From contig JAICNG010000034.1 in the NCBI GenBank assembly GCA_025931335.1, forward strand, positions 1 to 33,801: a stretch of DNA of 33,801 nucleotides, given 5' to 3'. A program made the position numbers and the translations under genes. This document shows positions 7,103 to 13,881 of this stretch, one piece after another; position 1 is the first letter of the stretch; every line of letters begins with the position of its first letter. The stretch is from Gemmatimonadaceae bacterium (GTDB taxonomy: Bacteria > Gemmatimonadota > Gemmatimonadetes > Gemmatimonadales > Gemmatimonadaceae). The notes beneath the pieces were generated by a model. The model worked only from the letters and a program-made list of their open reading frames with translations, had not been told where the DNA came from and made no database searches.

Positions 7103-8065
7103 CTACCGCACCCTCCGCAACGCCGCCTTCACCTCGCCTCGTGTGGGCTCCAGGCGGAGGCTCGTCTCGAATGCTCGCTTCGCCTTCTCACGCTCGCCCA
7201 TGCGCTCGTAGACCAGCCCGAGCCGGTAGTGCGCGGACGACAGCGGGGGATCGCCCTCGCGCGGCTCGTTGGCGAGGTAGCGCTCCAATGCCTGAACCGC
7301 CTCCGGAAGACGCTGTCCCGAGAGGCTCGCCGCGCGACCATAGTAGTAGTAGGCGGGCATCGCCGCGGGCTGGCGCTCGATCAGCTCGTCCATGAGGGCA
7401 AATGAGCTGTCGAAGCGCGCCCCACGCTGCCAGAGCTGCGCCAACCCCCAATACGAGATGAGACTGTCCGGGGCGCGAGTGATTGCGTCGCGGTACTCGC
7501 GAGCGGCCTGGTCGTAGTCTTTCCGATCCTCGGCAATCCACGCCCGCGCCAAGGCTCCCCGAAAGGCGCTGCGTTTCGCGATCTCGGCGGCGTGGGCGCG
7601 TGCCTTCGACGTGCTTCCTCCCACCAGGCCGGGCGCCAGGAGGTGGAACTGTATGAGGCCCGCGCGTGCCTCGATACTCTCGGGATCGAGCTCCACGGCA
7701 CGTTCCAGCGCCCGGCGCGCGCGCTTCGCGAGGCCGAACTTCTTCGTCATGCCGGAGCGCACCGCGAGCTGGCCATAGGCGCGTCCGAGCAGGATGTGAT
7801 GCTCCGGCACCGTGGGCTCGAGGGCCGCTGCCTTCTCGAGGTGGGCGATTGCCTCCTGGAAGCGGGTCTCGTGCATCGCGATGCGGCCGAGGTAGTGGTG
7901 GGCCCGGGCGTCGTCCGGATGCGCGCGGAGGGTCGCGTCGAGCTCACGCCGCGCGTCGGCATAGCGGTGGGCGGCGAACGACGCAATCCCCGCGTCCGCG
8001 TCCTGCGCGAGCGCGGTGGCGGCGACCACCATCAAAGTCCCAGCGGCAACGGCGAGTCGATGCAT
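7103..8065 (-). CDS. Secreted/periplasmic TPR-repeat protein
   Basis: The 320-residue protein starts with a signal peptide (MHRLAVAAGTLMVVAATALA) and is otherwise helical tetratricopeptide repeats. Clear TPR units include one at about residues 25-55 with HPDD, one at about 55-90 with YLGRIAMHETRFQEAIAHLEKA, one at about 140-160, and C-terminal units with YRLGLVYERMGEREKAKRAF. The repeats probably form a protein-binding scaffold in the periplasm. The partner is unknown. The gene lies 72 bases downstream of the EamA transporter on the same strand, so they may be co-transcribed. The ribosome-binding sequence GGGGGAG lies almost against the ATG and inside a 7-bp hairpin, which may limit translation. 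ATG at residue 12 is an alternative start but would spoil the signal peptide. Confidence 0.85.
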   Translation of the reverse strand: MHRLAVAAGTLMVVAATALAQDADAGIASFAAHRYADARRELDATLRAHPDDARAHHYLGRIAMHETRFQEAIAHLEKAAALEPTVPEHHILLGRAYGQLAVRSGMTKKFGLAKRARRALERAVELDPESIEARAGLIQFHLLAPGLVGGSTSKARAHAAEIAKRSAFRGALARAWIAEDRKDYDQAAREYRDAITRAPDSLISYWGLAQLWQRGARFDSSFALMDELIERQPAAMPAYYYYGRAASLSGQRLPEAVQALERYLANEPREGDPPLSSAHYRLGLVYERMGEREKAKRAFETSLRLEPTRGEVKAALRRVR

Positions 8066-8066
8066 C

Positions 8067-8090
8067 TCTCCCCCATTGAGACTGGGGAGA
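8067..8090 (-). promoter_or_regulatory. Hairpin covering the ribosome-binding site of the TPR gene
   Basis: On the minus strand TCTCCCC (8090-8084) pairs perfectly with GGGGAGA (8073-8067) across a 10-base loop, ending one base before the ATG at 8065. The pairing would hide the purine-rich ribosome-binding site of the TPR gene. Confidence 0.4.
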
Positions 8091-8129
8091 GCAAATGCAT
8101 CATCGGGACCAGAGAGGCGGGGGCGCTGG

Positions 8130-8183
8130 AAGAAGCGCTAAGGGCGCTGGAGAAGCGCTGTTCCGGCGCCCTCGGCGCTCTTT
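8130..8183. repeat. Palindromic element across the 3' end of the EamA gene
   Basis: A 54-bp imperfect palindrome is centred on AGCGCT at 8154-8159. About 23 of 30 positions of one arm match the reverse complement of the other. It also contains two direct copies of GGGCGCTGGA followed by AGAAGCGCT. It encodes the last 15 or so residues of the EamA transporter (ending in ALLQRP) and its TAG stop. Confidence 0.55.
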
Positions 8184-9136
8184 CGGCGCTTCGCGGGGGC
8201 GTTGCCCTCGCGAGCCGGACGCGCCGACGCGCGATTGATGAGGGCGACACCGGACAGGATCACCGCGGCCGCGACGATCATGCGGGGCCCGAATTCCTCT
8301 CCGGCGATGAGCCATCCGAGAAACATCGCCACCATCGGATTGACGTAGGCGTAGGTCGCGACCGCGGCCGGGGTGCATACGCGCAGCAGCCACGCATAGG
8401 CGGTGAACCCAACCAGCGATCCGAACATGACGAGGTAGGCGAGCGAAAGCGCGGATCGCGTCGTCACGGCGGAAAGGTCCACCCGACCGAGCTCGCCGGA
8501 GGACGCGCCGATGATCAGCAGGACGACCCCGCCAGCGAGCATTTGCATGCCGCTCCCGACCGATGCCGATTCGGGGCGCGGCAGCACGCGGGAGTACACC
8601 GAGCCGGCAGCCCACGACAGCGAGGCACCGACGAGGACGAGCGCCGCCAGGACGTCCAGATCGCGAGCGTTGCTCAGCGCGGCCGGACCGACGAGAAGCG
8701 CGACTCCGCCGAAGCCGAGCATGAGCCCGAGGATCGACAGTCGCGTGGGTCGCGTCCCGTTCCTGCGCAGGAACTCGAGGAGAACCATCCACAGCGCGAC
8801 GCTCGCCACGAGCAACGCCGCGAGCCCGGACGGAATCCGCTGCTCCGACCACGTGACCGCACCGTTGCCGACGGCGAGCATGAGGATGCCGGTGACCGCC
8901 GTCGCGAGCCAGACTGCCCGGGAGGGCCGCCGCGCGCCCGTTAGGCGTGACCAGCCGTAGAGCAAGCCGCCGGCGATGACGAACCGCGTTCCGGCCATGA
9001 GAAAGGGCGGAATGCTGTCGATGGCGTACCGGATGGCCAGGTAGGTCGAGCCCCACACCAGATAGATAGCCGCAAAGGCGAGGGCGATACGGGCGCGCCC
9101 TGGGCGCGGTCGAGGATCCACGGTCGAGGCATTCAT
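8138..9136 (-). CDS. EamA/DMT-family transporter (YedA-like exporter)
   Basis: The 332-residue protein has ten predicted membrane helices formed by two EamA repeats, a pattern typical of drug/metabolite exporters. The first helix reads ALAFAAIYLVWGSTYLAIRY, a strong family signature, followed by PPFLMAGTRFVIAGG. The second repeat begins about residue 160 (LAALVLVGASLSWAAGSVYSR) and ends with YAYVNPMVAMFLGWLIAGEE near residue 275. The ATG at 9136 with GGGAAT before it is preferred to longer openings, which carry no transporter sequence. The substrate is unknown. The C-terminal tail from about residue 310 is basic and is encoded within a palindromic repeat. The gene is divergent from the sigma factor gene. 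Confidence 0.9.
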   Translation of the reverse strand: MNASTVDPRPRPGRARIALAFAAIYLVWGSTYLAIRYAIDSIPPFLMAGTRFVIAGGLLYGWSRLTGARRPSRAVWLATAVTGILMLAVGNGAVTWSEQRIPSGLAALLVASVALWMVLLEFLRRNGTRPTRLSILGLMLGFGGVALLVGPAALSNARDLDVLAALVLVGASLSWAAGSVYSRVLPRPESASVGSGMQMLAGGVVLLIIGASSGELGRVDLSAVTTRSALSLAYLVMFGSLVGFTAYAWLLRVCTPAAVATYAYVNPMVAMFLGWLIAGEEFGPRMIVAAAVILSGVALINRASARPAREGNAPAKRRKSAEGAGTALLQRP

Positions 9137-9171
9137 CGCAGATTCCCAACACGCGGGAGGCACGATCGGTT

Positions 9172-9190
9172 CCAGAACCCCGTCTTCTGG
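9172..9190. promoter_or_regulatory. Inverted repeat in the EamA/sigma-factor divergent region
   Basis: CCAGAA (9172-9177) and TTCTGG (9185-9190) form a perfect inverted repeat with a 7-base spacer, with weaker symmetry outward to CGAT/ATCG. It is 36 bases from the EamA start and 56 from the sigma-factor start. It may be an operator, but nothing names the protein that would bind it. Confidence 0.25.
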
Positions 9191-9245
9191 GCCATCGTTC
9201 AAGCGTTTGTGCGACGAGCGGCATCGGATCCACAACGAGGATGGT

Positions 9246-9815
9246 GTGTCCCTGACCGGTTCGATCGTTCGCGGTCCGTCGCCGGCTGTGGCGGACGAAT
9301 CCGCCGAGCTCGCGCGACGCGCGCAGCACGGTGACGTCGCGGCGTTCGAGCGCCTGTACCGCGCGCACGCGGGGCACGTCCGCGCGCTCTGCATTCGCCT
9401 CTGCGCCGATGGTCAGCGCGCCGAGGAGTTCGCGCAGGATGCCTGGGTGCGCGTGTGGGAACGGTTATCCACGTGGCGCGGTGAGGCGGCCTTCAGCACC
9501 TGGCTGCACCGGCTGACCGTGAACGTGGTCCTCGAGTCATTCCGCGCCGAGCGACGCCGGCTGGCGCGGGTGACGTTGGCGGGGGATGAGGACGACGCGG
9601 ATGCGGCGATTCCTGCGCCGGAGCCCGGCGACGCGCTCGATCTGGAGCGGGCGATCGCACGGCTTCCGCGCGGAGCGCGCACCGTGTTCGTGCTGCACGA
9701 CGTGGAAGGGTATCGGCATTCGGAGATCGCGACGATGACCGGGCTGGCCGAAGGAACGCTGCGCGCGCAGCTGTGTCGCGCGCGCCGACTACTCATGGAG
9801 ATGCTCGACCGATGA
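9246..9815 (+). CDS. ECF-type RNA polymerase sigma factor
   Basis: The 189-residue sigma-70 family protein directs RNA polymerase to a regulon controlled by the anti-sigma factor encoded next to it. Sigma region 2 is at about 35-100 (FERLYRAHAGHVRALCIRL, then EEFAQDAWVRVWERL). Region 4 is at about 133-185 (LPRGARTVFVLHDVEGYRHSE, then IATMTGLAEGTLRAQLCRAR). There is no region 1.1 or 3, as expected for group IV. The GTG at 9246 is chosen because GAGG lies five bases before it; a TTG at 9207 would add 13 residues without family similarity. The stop overlaps the next start (ATGA at 9812-9815), which implies translational coupling to its anti-sigma factor. Confidence 0.92.
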   Translation: MSLTGSIVRGPSPAVADESAELARRAQHGDVAAFERLYRAHAGHVRALCIRLCADGQRAEEFAQDAWVRVWERLSTWRGEAAFSTWLHRLTVNVVLESFRAERRRLARVTLAGDEDDADAAIPAPEPGDALDLERAIARLPRGARTVFVLHDVEGYRHSEIATMTGLAEGTLRAQLCRARRLLMEMLDR

Positions 9816-10468
9816 TGCCCCACCTCGACGATCAGACGCTCAGCGATCTGCTCGATGACGCCCTCGATGCACCGGCGCGGTCGACCGCCGAGCAGCATCT
9901 GGCTTCGTGTGACGCGTGCGCCTCGCGCGTGCAGCGGCTGCGGACGGTGGTCGCGCAGGCCGCGGCGCTACCGCGCACGATGCCGACACCCGCAGGGGAG
10001 TGGCAAAGCATTCGCGCACGCATCGGTTCCGGCGGCTCGGCTGTTCTACACGCGCCGTGGTGGACACGTCGAGGCGCGTTGCTGGCGGCGGGGCTGGCGC
10101 TCGTGATCGCGTCCTCGGGGCTGACGCTGCTGTTCGTCAGCGGAGGGCGCGACGTCGCCATGCAGCCCACGTCCCCGGCGGTGACTCCCGCCGCGTTGAC
10201 GCCGCGGCTGGCCGCCCTCGAGCACGAATACGCGACCGTCACGCGTGATCTCGAGCGGGAGCTGGCCGAACGCAAGCATACGCTCTCCCCCGAGACGATC
10301 GCCGCCGTGGAACGCAGCCTCCACACCATCGAGACGGCGATCGCGGAGGCGCGCGACGCACTCGCGCGCGACCCCGGGAGTGAAACGCTGGCCCGGCTGC
10401 TGGTGGCCGGTCATGATCAGAAGGTCGAGCTGCTGCGGCATGCCACGCGGCTCGCGACGCAAAGCTGA
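9812..10468 (+). CDS. Zinc-finger anti-sigma factor, membrane-anchored
   Basis: The 218-residue protein begins at the ATG overlapping the sigma-factor stop. The N-terminal cytoplasmic part has the zinc-binding anti-sigma motif H-x3-C-x2-C (H29, C33, C36, in HLASCDACASR). One membrane helix follows (about 88-110). The outer part is helical and probably coiled coil (about 125-215; LEHEYATVTRDLERELAERK). It should hold the neighbouring sigma factor inactive at the membrane until an envelope signal is sensed. The periplasmic coil has the look of heavy-metal-resistance or CpxP-like sensors but I cannot assign it. The DUF4097 gene follows 10 bases later. Confidence 0.85.
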   Translation: MMPHLDDQTLSDLLDDALDAPARSTAEQHLASCDACASRVQRLRTVVAQAAALPRTMPTPAGEWQSIRARIGSGGSAVLHAPWWTRRGALLAAGLALVIASSGLTLLFVSGGRDVAMQPTSPAVTPAALTPRLAALEHEYATVTRDLERELAERKHTLSPETIAAVERSLHTIETAIAEARDALARDPGSETLARLLVAGHDQKVELLRHATRLATQS

Positions 10469-10478
10469 GGATCATTCC

Positions 10479-11378
10479 ATGCGACGCACCCTGGTTCTGC
10501 TTCTCGTGATGACGTGCCTGACGAGCGCCGCGAGCGCGCAGCGGCCGTTCGACCGCCGCCTGCCGCTCGCGCGCGACGCCTCCATCCGCATCACCAATCT
10601 CTCCGGGATCGTGCGCGTGCACGGCTGGGACCGCGACAGCATCGCGGCCACCGGCGAGGTCGGCCGTGGGAGCAAGGGCTTCTACATGGGAGGCGATCGC
10701 AGCGCGGTGAAGCTCGGCGTCGACATCCCGAACGACGACGTGACGACCGCCGAACCGTCCACGATCGAGGTGTGGGTGCCGGCCGGAAGCCGGGTGCGCG
10801 TAAAGAGCACGCGTGGGTCGATCGTCGTCGATGGCGTCACTGGAGCGCTCGATCTCGGCTCGACGAGCGGCGACATCACCGTGACGGGGATCCCGCGGGA
10901 GCTCACCGTGGAGACGATGGATGGCGACATGCAGCTCGAGGGCGCCAGCGTGTGGCTTCGCGCGCGCGCGGCCGGCGGCGACGTCACCATTCGCGGGGGA
11001 GCGGAGGATCTCGTCGCGGCGTCGGTGAGCGGTGCGGTGACGGTGACCACCGGTCCGGTGCGGGCGGCGCGTCTCGAGACGATGACTGGCGACATCGTGT
11101 TCGAGGCGTCCATCGCGCGCGGTGCGGTGCTCGACCTCGGAACGCACTCGGGTGCCGTGCGCGTTCTGTTGCCGAAGGGGAGCACGCCAACGGTGGAGGC
11201 GACGACGGTTGCGGCCCCGATCGACAACAACCTCACGCCGCAGCGAGCGTTGATCCGCGGCGATGGGCGTGAGCTCGCGCTCTCGCTGGGTGGCGATGCG
11301 CGGCTGAGCGTCAGGTCATTCAAGGGAGCGATCACGTTGGCGTGGGGTGGGCCTCCGGTGAAGCTGGTCAATCGATGA
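10479..11378 (+). CDS. DUF4097 beta-helix-like secreted protein
   Basis: The 299-residue protein has a signal peptide ending at SAASAQ (about residue 21). The rest is a repetitive beta structure of the DUF4097 (putative adhesin) type: many short strands with a V-x-G-x-x-G-x-I/V-x-V pattern, such as GSIVVDGVTGALDLGSTSGD, then ITVTG and later SGAVTVTTG and SGAVRVLLP. Such proteins are often encoded next to ECF sigma/anti-sigma pairs, as here, and may be the envelope output or sensor of that system. The function is unknown beyond that. The ATG at 10479 lies after TGAGGATCATTCC, with GAGG as ribosome-binding site. Confidence 0.85.
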   Translation: MRRTLVLLLVMTCLTSAASAQRPFDRRLPLARDASIRITNLSGIVRVHGWDRDSIAATGEVGRGSKGFYMGGDRSAVKLGVDIPNDDVTTAEPSTIEVWVPAGSRVRVKSTRGSIVVDGVTGALDLGSTSGDITVTGIPRELTVETMDGDMQLEGASVWLRARAAGGDVTIRGGAEDLVAASVSGAVTVTTGPVRAARLETMTGDIVFEASIARGAVLDLGTHSGAVRVLLPKGSTPTVEATTVAAPIDNNLTPQRALIRGDGRELALSLGGDARLSVRSFKGAITLAWGGPPVKLVNR

Positions 11379-11399
11379 AGAAACCGCCCTTGGTTCTTC
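11377..11399 (+). terminator. Hairpin overlapping the DUF4097 stop codon
   Basis: GAAGAAACC (11377-11385, one bulged A) can pair with GGTTCTTC (11392-11399) around a 6-base loop. It overlaps the TGA stop of the DUF4097 gene and ends the sigma/anti-sigma/DUF4097 operon. There is no T run. Confidence 0.4.
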
Positions 11400-11459
11400 A
11401 CATTCAAGCGGAACCCCTGCGGTCGGCATCTGACCCATGAACCCATTCGTGGAGCTCTC

Positions 11460-11993
11460 ATGATGCGCCGATCTCTAGGTCTTGCCTCGCTTGTGCTGGC
11501 AACCCTCACCATCGCCGCGGCAGCACCTGCGCCGCTCGGGCCGCCGTGGATCTCGATCGAGTATCCGCCCAGTCCCTACGATCAAACCACGCGCGATGCG
11601 TTCCTGCTCGTGCACACCTTCCACCACGGCACGCCGATCGTCGCGCCGATTTCGGGGAAGGCGGAAGGCATTGTCTCTGGCCAGCGTCGAAGCGTGTCGC
11701 TCAAGTTCGAGCGCACCTCACGTACGGGCGTGTACGCGCTCGACAAGCAGTGGTCGTCGGACGGGACGTGGGTGCTGTTCATTACGGCGAGTCAGAGCTC
11801 CGACGATGACGTGACGGCGATCGTCGAGCTGGGCACCAATGGTCAGGTCGCGAGCGTGCGTGTGCCGACGGAGCGTCGCGGCTCGTGGGACATCCCGACC
11901 GATGTCAGCGCGGCCGAGCGAGAGAGCATCGTCAAGGCTCGCTTCGCGACGAACGGAGGTGGGAAGGCGGCCGTCGCATCCAAGGCGCCGTAA
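11460..11993 (+). CDS. Secreted protein of unknown function, predicted beta-sandwich
   Basis: The 177-residue protein has a signal peptide (hydrophobic core at 5-22, cleaved near AAAAPA) and a start with a GGAG ribosome-binding site. The mature part reads as a compact all-beta domain: WISIEYPPSPYD, then AFLLVHTFHHGTPI, then SLKFERT, then GVYALDKQWSSDGTWVLFIT, then VTAIVELG. The pattern of a residue-rich strand ending in DGTWVLF resembles immunoglobulin-like accessory domains such as the CopC/YtkA/FixH type, but no metal-binding signature is present, so no family is assigned. The last 40 residues look disordered. It stands alone, after the sigma operon and convergent with the sirtuin gene. Confidence 0.75.
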   Translation: MMRRSLGLASLVLATLTIAAAAPAPLGPPWISIEYPPSPYDQTTRDAFLLVHTFHHGTPIVAPISGKAEGIVSGQRRSVSLKFERTSRTGVYALDKQWSSDGTWVLFITASQSSDDDVTAIVELGTNGQVASVRVPTERRGSWDIPTDVSAAERESIVKARFATNGGGKAAVASKAP

Positions 11994-12001
11994 GGCGCAC
12001 G

Positions 12002-12087
12002 AATGAGGAATGAAGGCCGAGGAGTGAGGAAATCGATGAAATGGTCTTCTGGTCGATTTCCTCACTGCCCAGTCCTCATCCCTCATT
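12002..12087. repeat. Inverted repeat between convergent genes, overlapping the sirtuin 3' end
   Basis: Left arm 12002-12036 and right arm 12053-12087 are 35 bp each and match as reverse complements at about 29 of 35 positions, with a 16-base loop. The arms contain a loose 9-bp unit near GAGGAATGA, and the inner 14 bp (AGTGAGGAAATCGA) are identical. The right arm encodes the last residues (NEG) and stop of the sirtuin. Lying between convergent genes, it could end transcription from both sides. Confidence 0.7.
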
Positions 12088-12843
12088 GAGCAACTGAGGA
12101 ACTACCGCCGCCGCCGCTCCTCGGATCGAGATTTCCGCCGCACGAGTGAGCGCTGTCGCCTCCGGATTCACTTCGATCACCACGCCACCGTGCGCGCGCG
12201 TGCGCAGGGGCAGCGACGCGGCTGGGTACACCAGCGCGCTCGTTCCAATCACGAGACACACGTCCGCCGTCGCCGCCGCGCCATCCGCGGCGGCGAGCAC
12301 ATGCTGGTCGAGCATCTCGCCGAACCAGACGACGTCCGGGCGCAGCAGCGCGCCGCATCGAGGACAGCGCGGGAGCGTCGAGACCGAGGTCGCGTCGACA
12401 GGAACCGGGTCGCTTCGCGTGCCACAGCCCGAGCATTTGTCGCGAAACAACGACCCGTGCACCTCCAGCGGGAGTGCACGCGCGGGATCGTCCTCGCCGG
12501 CGGCCTCGCGAGCGGCGCGGGCGTGAAGTCCGTCGACGTTCTGCGTGACGATCGTCACCGTCCCGCGGTGCAGTGCCCACTCCGCGAGCGCGCGGTGGGC
12601 CGCGTTAGGTGCGCATTCGGCCACCAACGTTCTGCGCCATGCGTACCACTCCCACACCCGGCGCGGGTCGCGCGCAAACGCCTCCGGTGTCGCGAGGTCC
12701 TCGGCGCGAAACTGTCCCCACAGTCCGCTGCCGCCGCGAAAGGTGGGCACGCCGGACTCGGCGCTGATCCCGGCACCGGTGAGCACGACCGCGGTCGCTG
12801 CATCTCGCAGCAGCGCGCGGGCGCGCGCGATGTCATCGCTCAC
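12076..12843 (-). CDS. NAD-dependent protein deacylase (sirtuin, SIR2 family)
   Basis: The 255-residue enzyme removes acyl groups from lysine side chains using NAD. GAGISAESGVPTFRG (23-37) is the NAD-binding loop, TQNVDGLH (100-107) is the central motif, and the catalytic His129 is in the segment EVHGS. The structural zinc is held by C137, C140, C160 and C163. Tyr67 and Arg70 form the Y-x-x-R pair that in class III sirtuins (SIRT5/CobB type) reads acidic acyl groups such as succinyl or malonyl, so desuccinylase activity is inferred. The start is GTG at 12843. It lies 16 bases downstream of the esterase gene on the same strand. Its last three codons are within an inverted repeat. Confidence 0.93.
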   Translation of the reverse strand: MSDDIARARALLRDAATAVVLTGAGISAESGVPTFRGGSGLWGQFRAEDLATPEAFARDPRRVWEWYAWRRTLVAECAPNAAHRALAEWALHRGTVTIVTQNVDGLHARAAREAAGEDDPARALPLEVHGSLFRDKCSGCGTRSDPVPVDATSVSTLPRCPRCGALLRPDVVWFGEMLDQHVLAAADGAAATADVCLVIGTSALVYPAASLPLRTRAHGGVVIEVNPEATALTRAAEISIRGAAAAVVPQLLNEG

Positions 12844-12859
12844 TCGCCCCCGTGTTACC

Positions 12860-13759
12860 TCATTGCACGTGTCTGGTCACGAACGCGAGCGCGTGCTCGA
12901 GGATCTCCCGGGTGCGCGCGTCGTGGTTGCGCTGATCGAAGCCATGAGCCCCGCGCCGATGAAGAGCGAAGTCGATCTCCACGCGGTTGGCGACGGCCGC
13001 TCGCATGAACCGCTCGATGGAGTCGTTCAGTCGGGGAATCGCGTCCTCGCCGGCCATCGCGAGAAAGATCGGCGGCAGGTTCCCGGGCGCAACGGTGAGC
13101 AGGTGGGCGGGGGAGTATCGCGGGACGAGTGAGTCCACGTGGGCCGCGGGGTGCGCGGGGCGGAACGGCGACTGGCTCCGCATGTGCTCGAGGTCGAGAT
13201 ACGGATAGAACAGCACCAGGCAACGAATGCCGGGCTCTCGCTCGTGCATGAAGGTGCTCGCCAGCGGGCCGCCCGCCGAATACACGGCGATGCACAGCCG
13301 ATCCGGATCGATTCCATGGGTCGCGGCGTTCGCGCGTACATGCGCAACGGCAGCGACCACATCTCCCGCCGCGATCGCGATGTTCTCGTCCGTCGTCATG
13401 CGATGGTTGAAGACAACCCCCACCAGGCCGGCGGCGGCCGCGAGTCGTCCCCACGATCGATAGGTCGGCCAGGTGGTCGGCGCGGGCCCGGCCTGCCGCG
13501 CCACGAGCCCGCCATGCACGAAGATGAGCGCCGGCCGTCGCGCAGCCGCGGTCCCCGGAGGCCGATAGACGTCCATCGTAAGGGTGCGCGTCACGCCGTC
13601 ATCGGTGACGGTTCGGTACGTGATGTCGCGTCGCACGTGCACATCGCGCATTCCCGGCAGCTCGTAGCCAAGCACGTTCGCGCTGGTGTCGGTCTGCGCG
13701 GTGGCCGCGTGCGTCACGCTCGCCAGCGCCATCGTCAGCATGGTGATCCTGGACAACAT
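12860..13759 (-). CDS. Secreted alpha/beta hydrolase (esterase/lipase family)
   Basis: The 299-residue protein starts at ATG 13759 with a strong GGGAGGA ribosome-binding site and a signal peptide ending at ATAQ (about residue 22). The alpha/beta fold carries an oxyanion HGG at 82-84 and a serine elbow around S161 (VYSAGGP), where the usual first Gly of G-x-S-x-G is Val/Tyr-like. Acid candidate Asp239 (in GEDAIP) and His272 (in RRGAHGFD) complete the triad. It is of the hormone-sensitive-lipase/carboxylesterase type, with unknown substrate. It is transcribed first and followed 16 bases later by the sirtuin, an odd pairing of a secreted esterase with a cytoplasmic deacylase. Confidence 0.85.
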   Translation of the reverse strand: MLSRITMLTMALASVTHAATAQTDTSANVLGYELPGMRDVHVRRDITYRTVTDDGVTRTLTMDVYRPPGTAAARRPALIFVHGGLVARQAGPAPTTWPTYRSWGRLAAAAGLVGVVFNHRMTTDENIAIAAGDVVAAVAHVRANAATHGIDPDRLCIAVYSAGGPLASTFMHEREPGIRCLVLFYPYLDLEHMRSQSPFRPAHPAAHVDSLVPRYSPAHLLTVAPGNLPPIFLAMAGEDAIPRLNDSIERFMRAAVANRVEIDFALHRRGAHGFDQRNHDARTREILEHALAFVTRHVQ

Positions 13760-13881
13760 CGGTCCTCCCGGTGGTCGAGGCGCCACACTATGGGCCGCGT
13801 TGCGGTCGCCGAGGGGGGAACCCACCAAATCCTGACAAATGCGCGCTTGCGACCCATCCCAGCGGGGCCCTAAGGTGTGGC

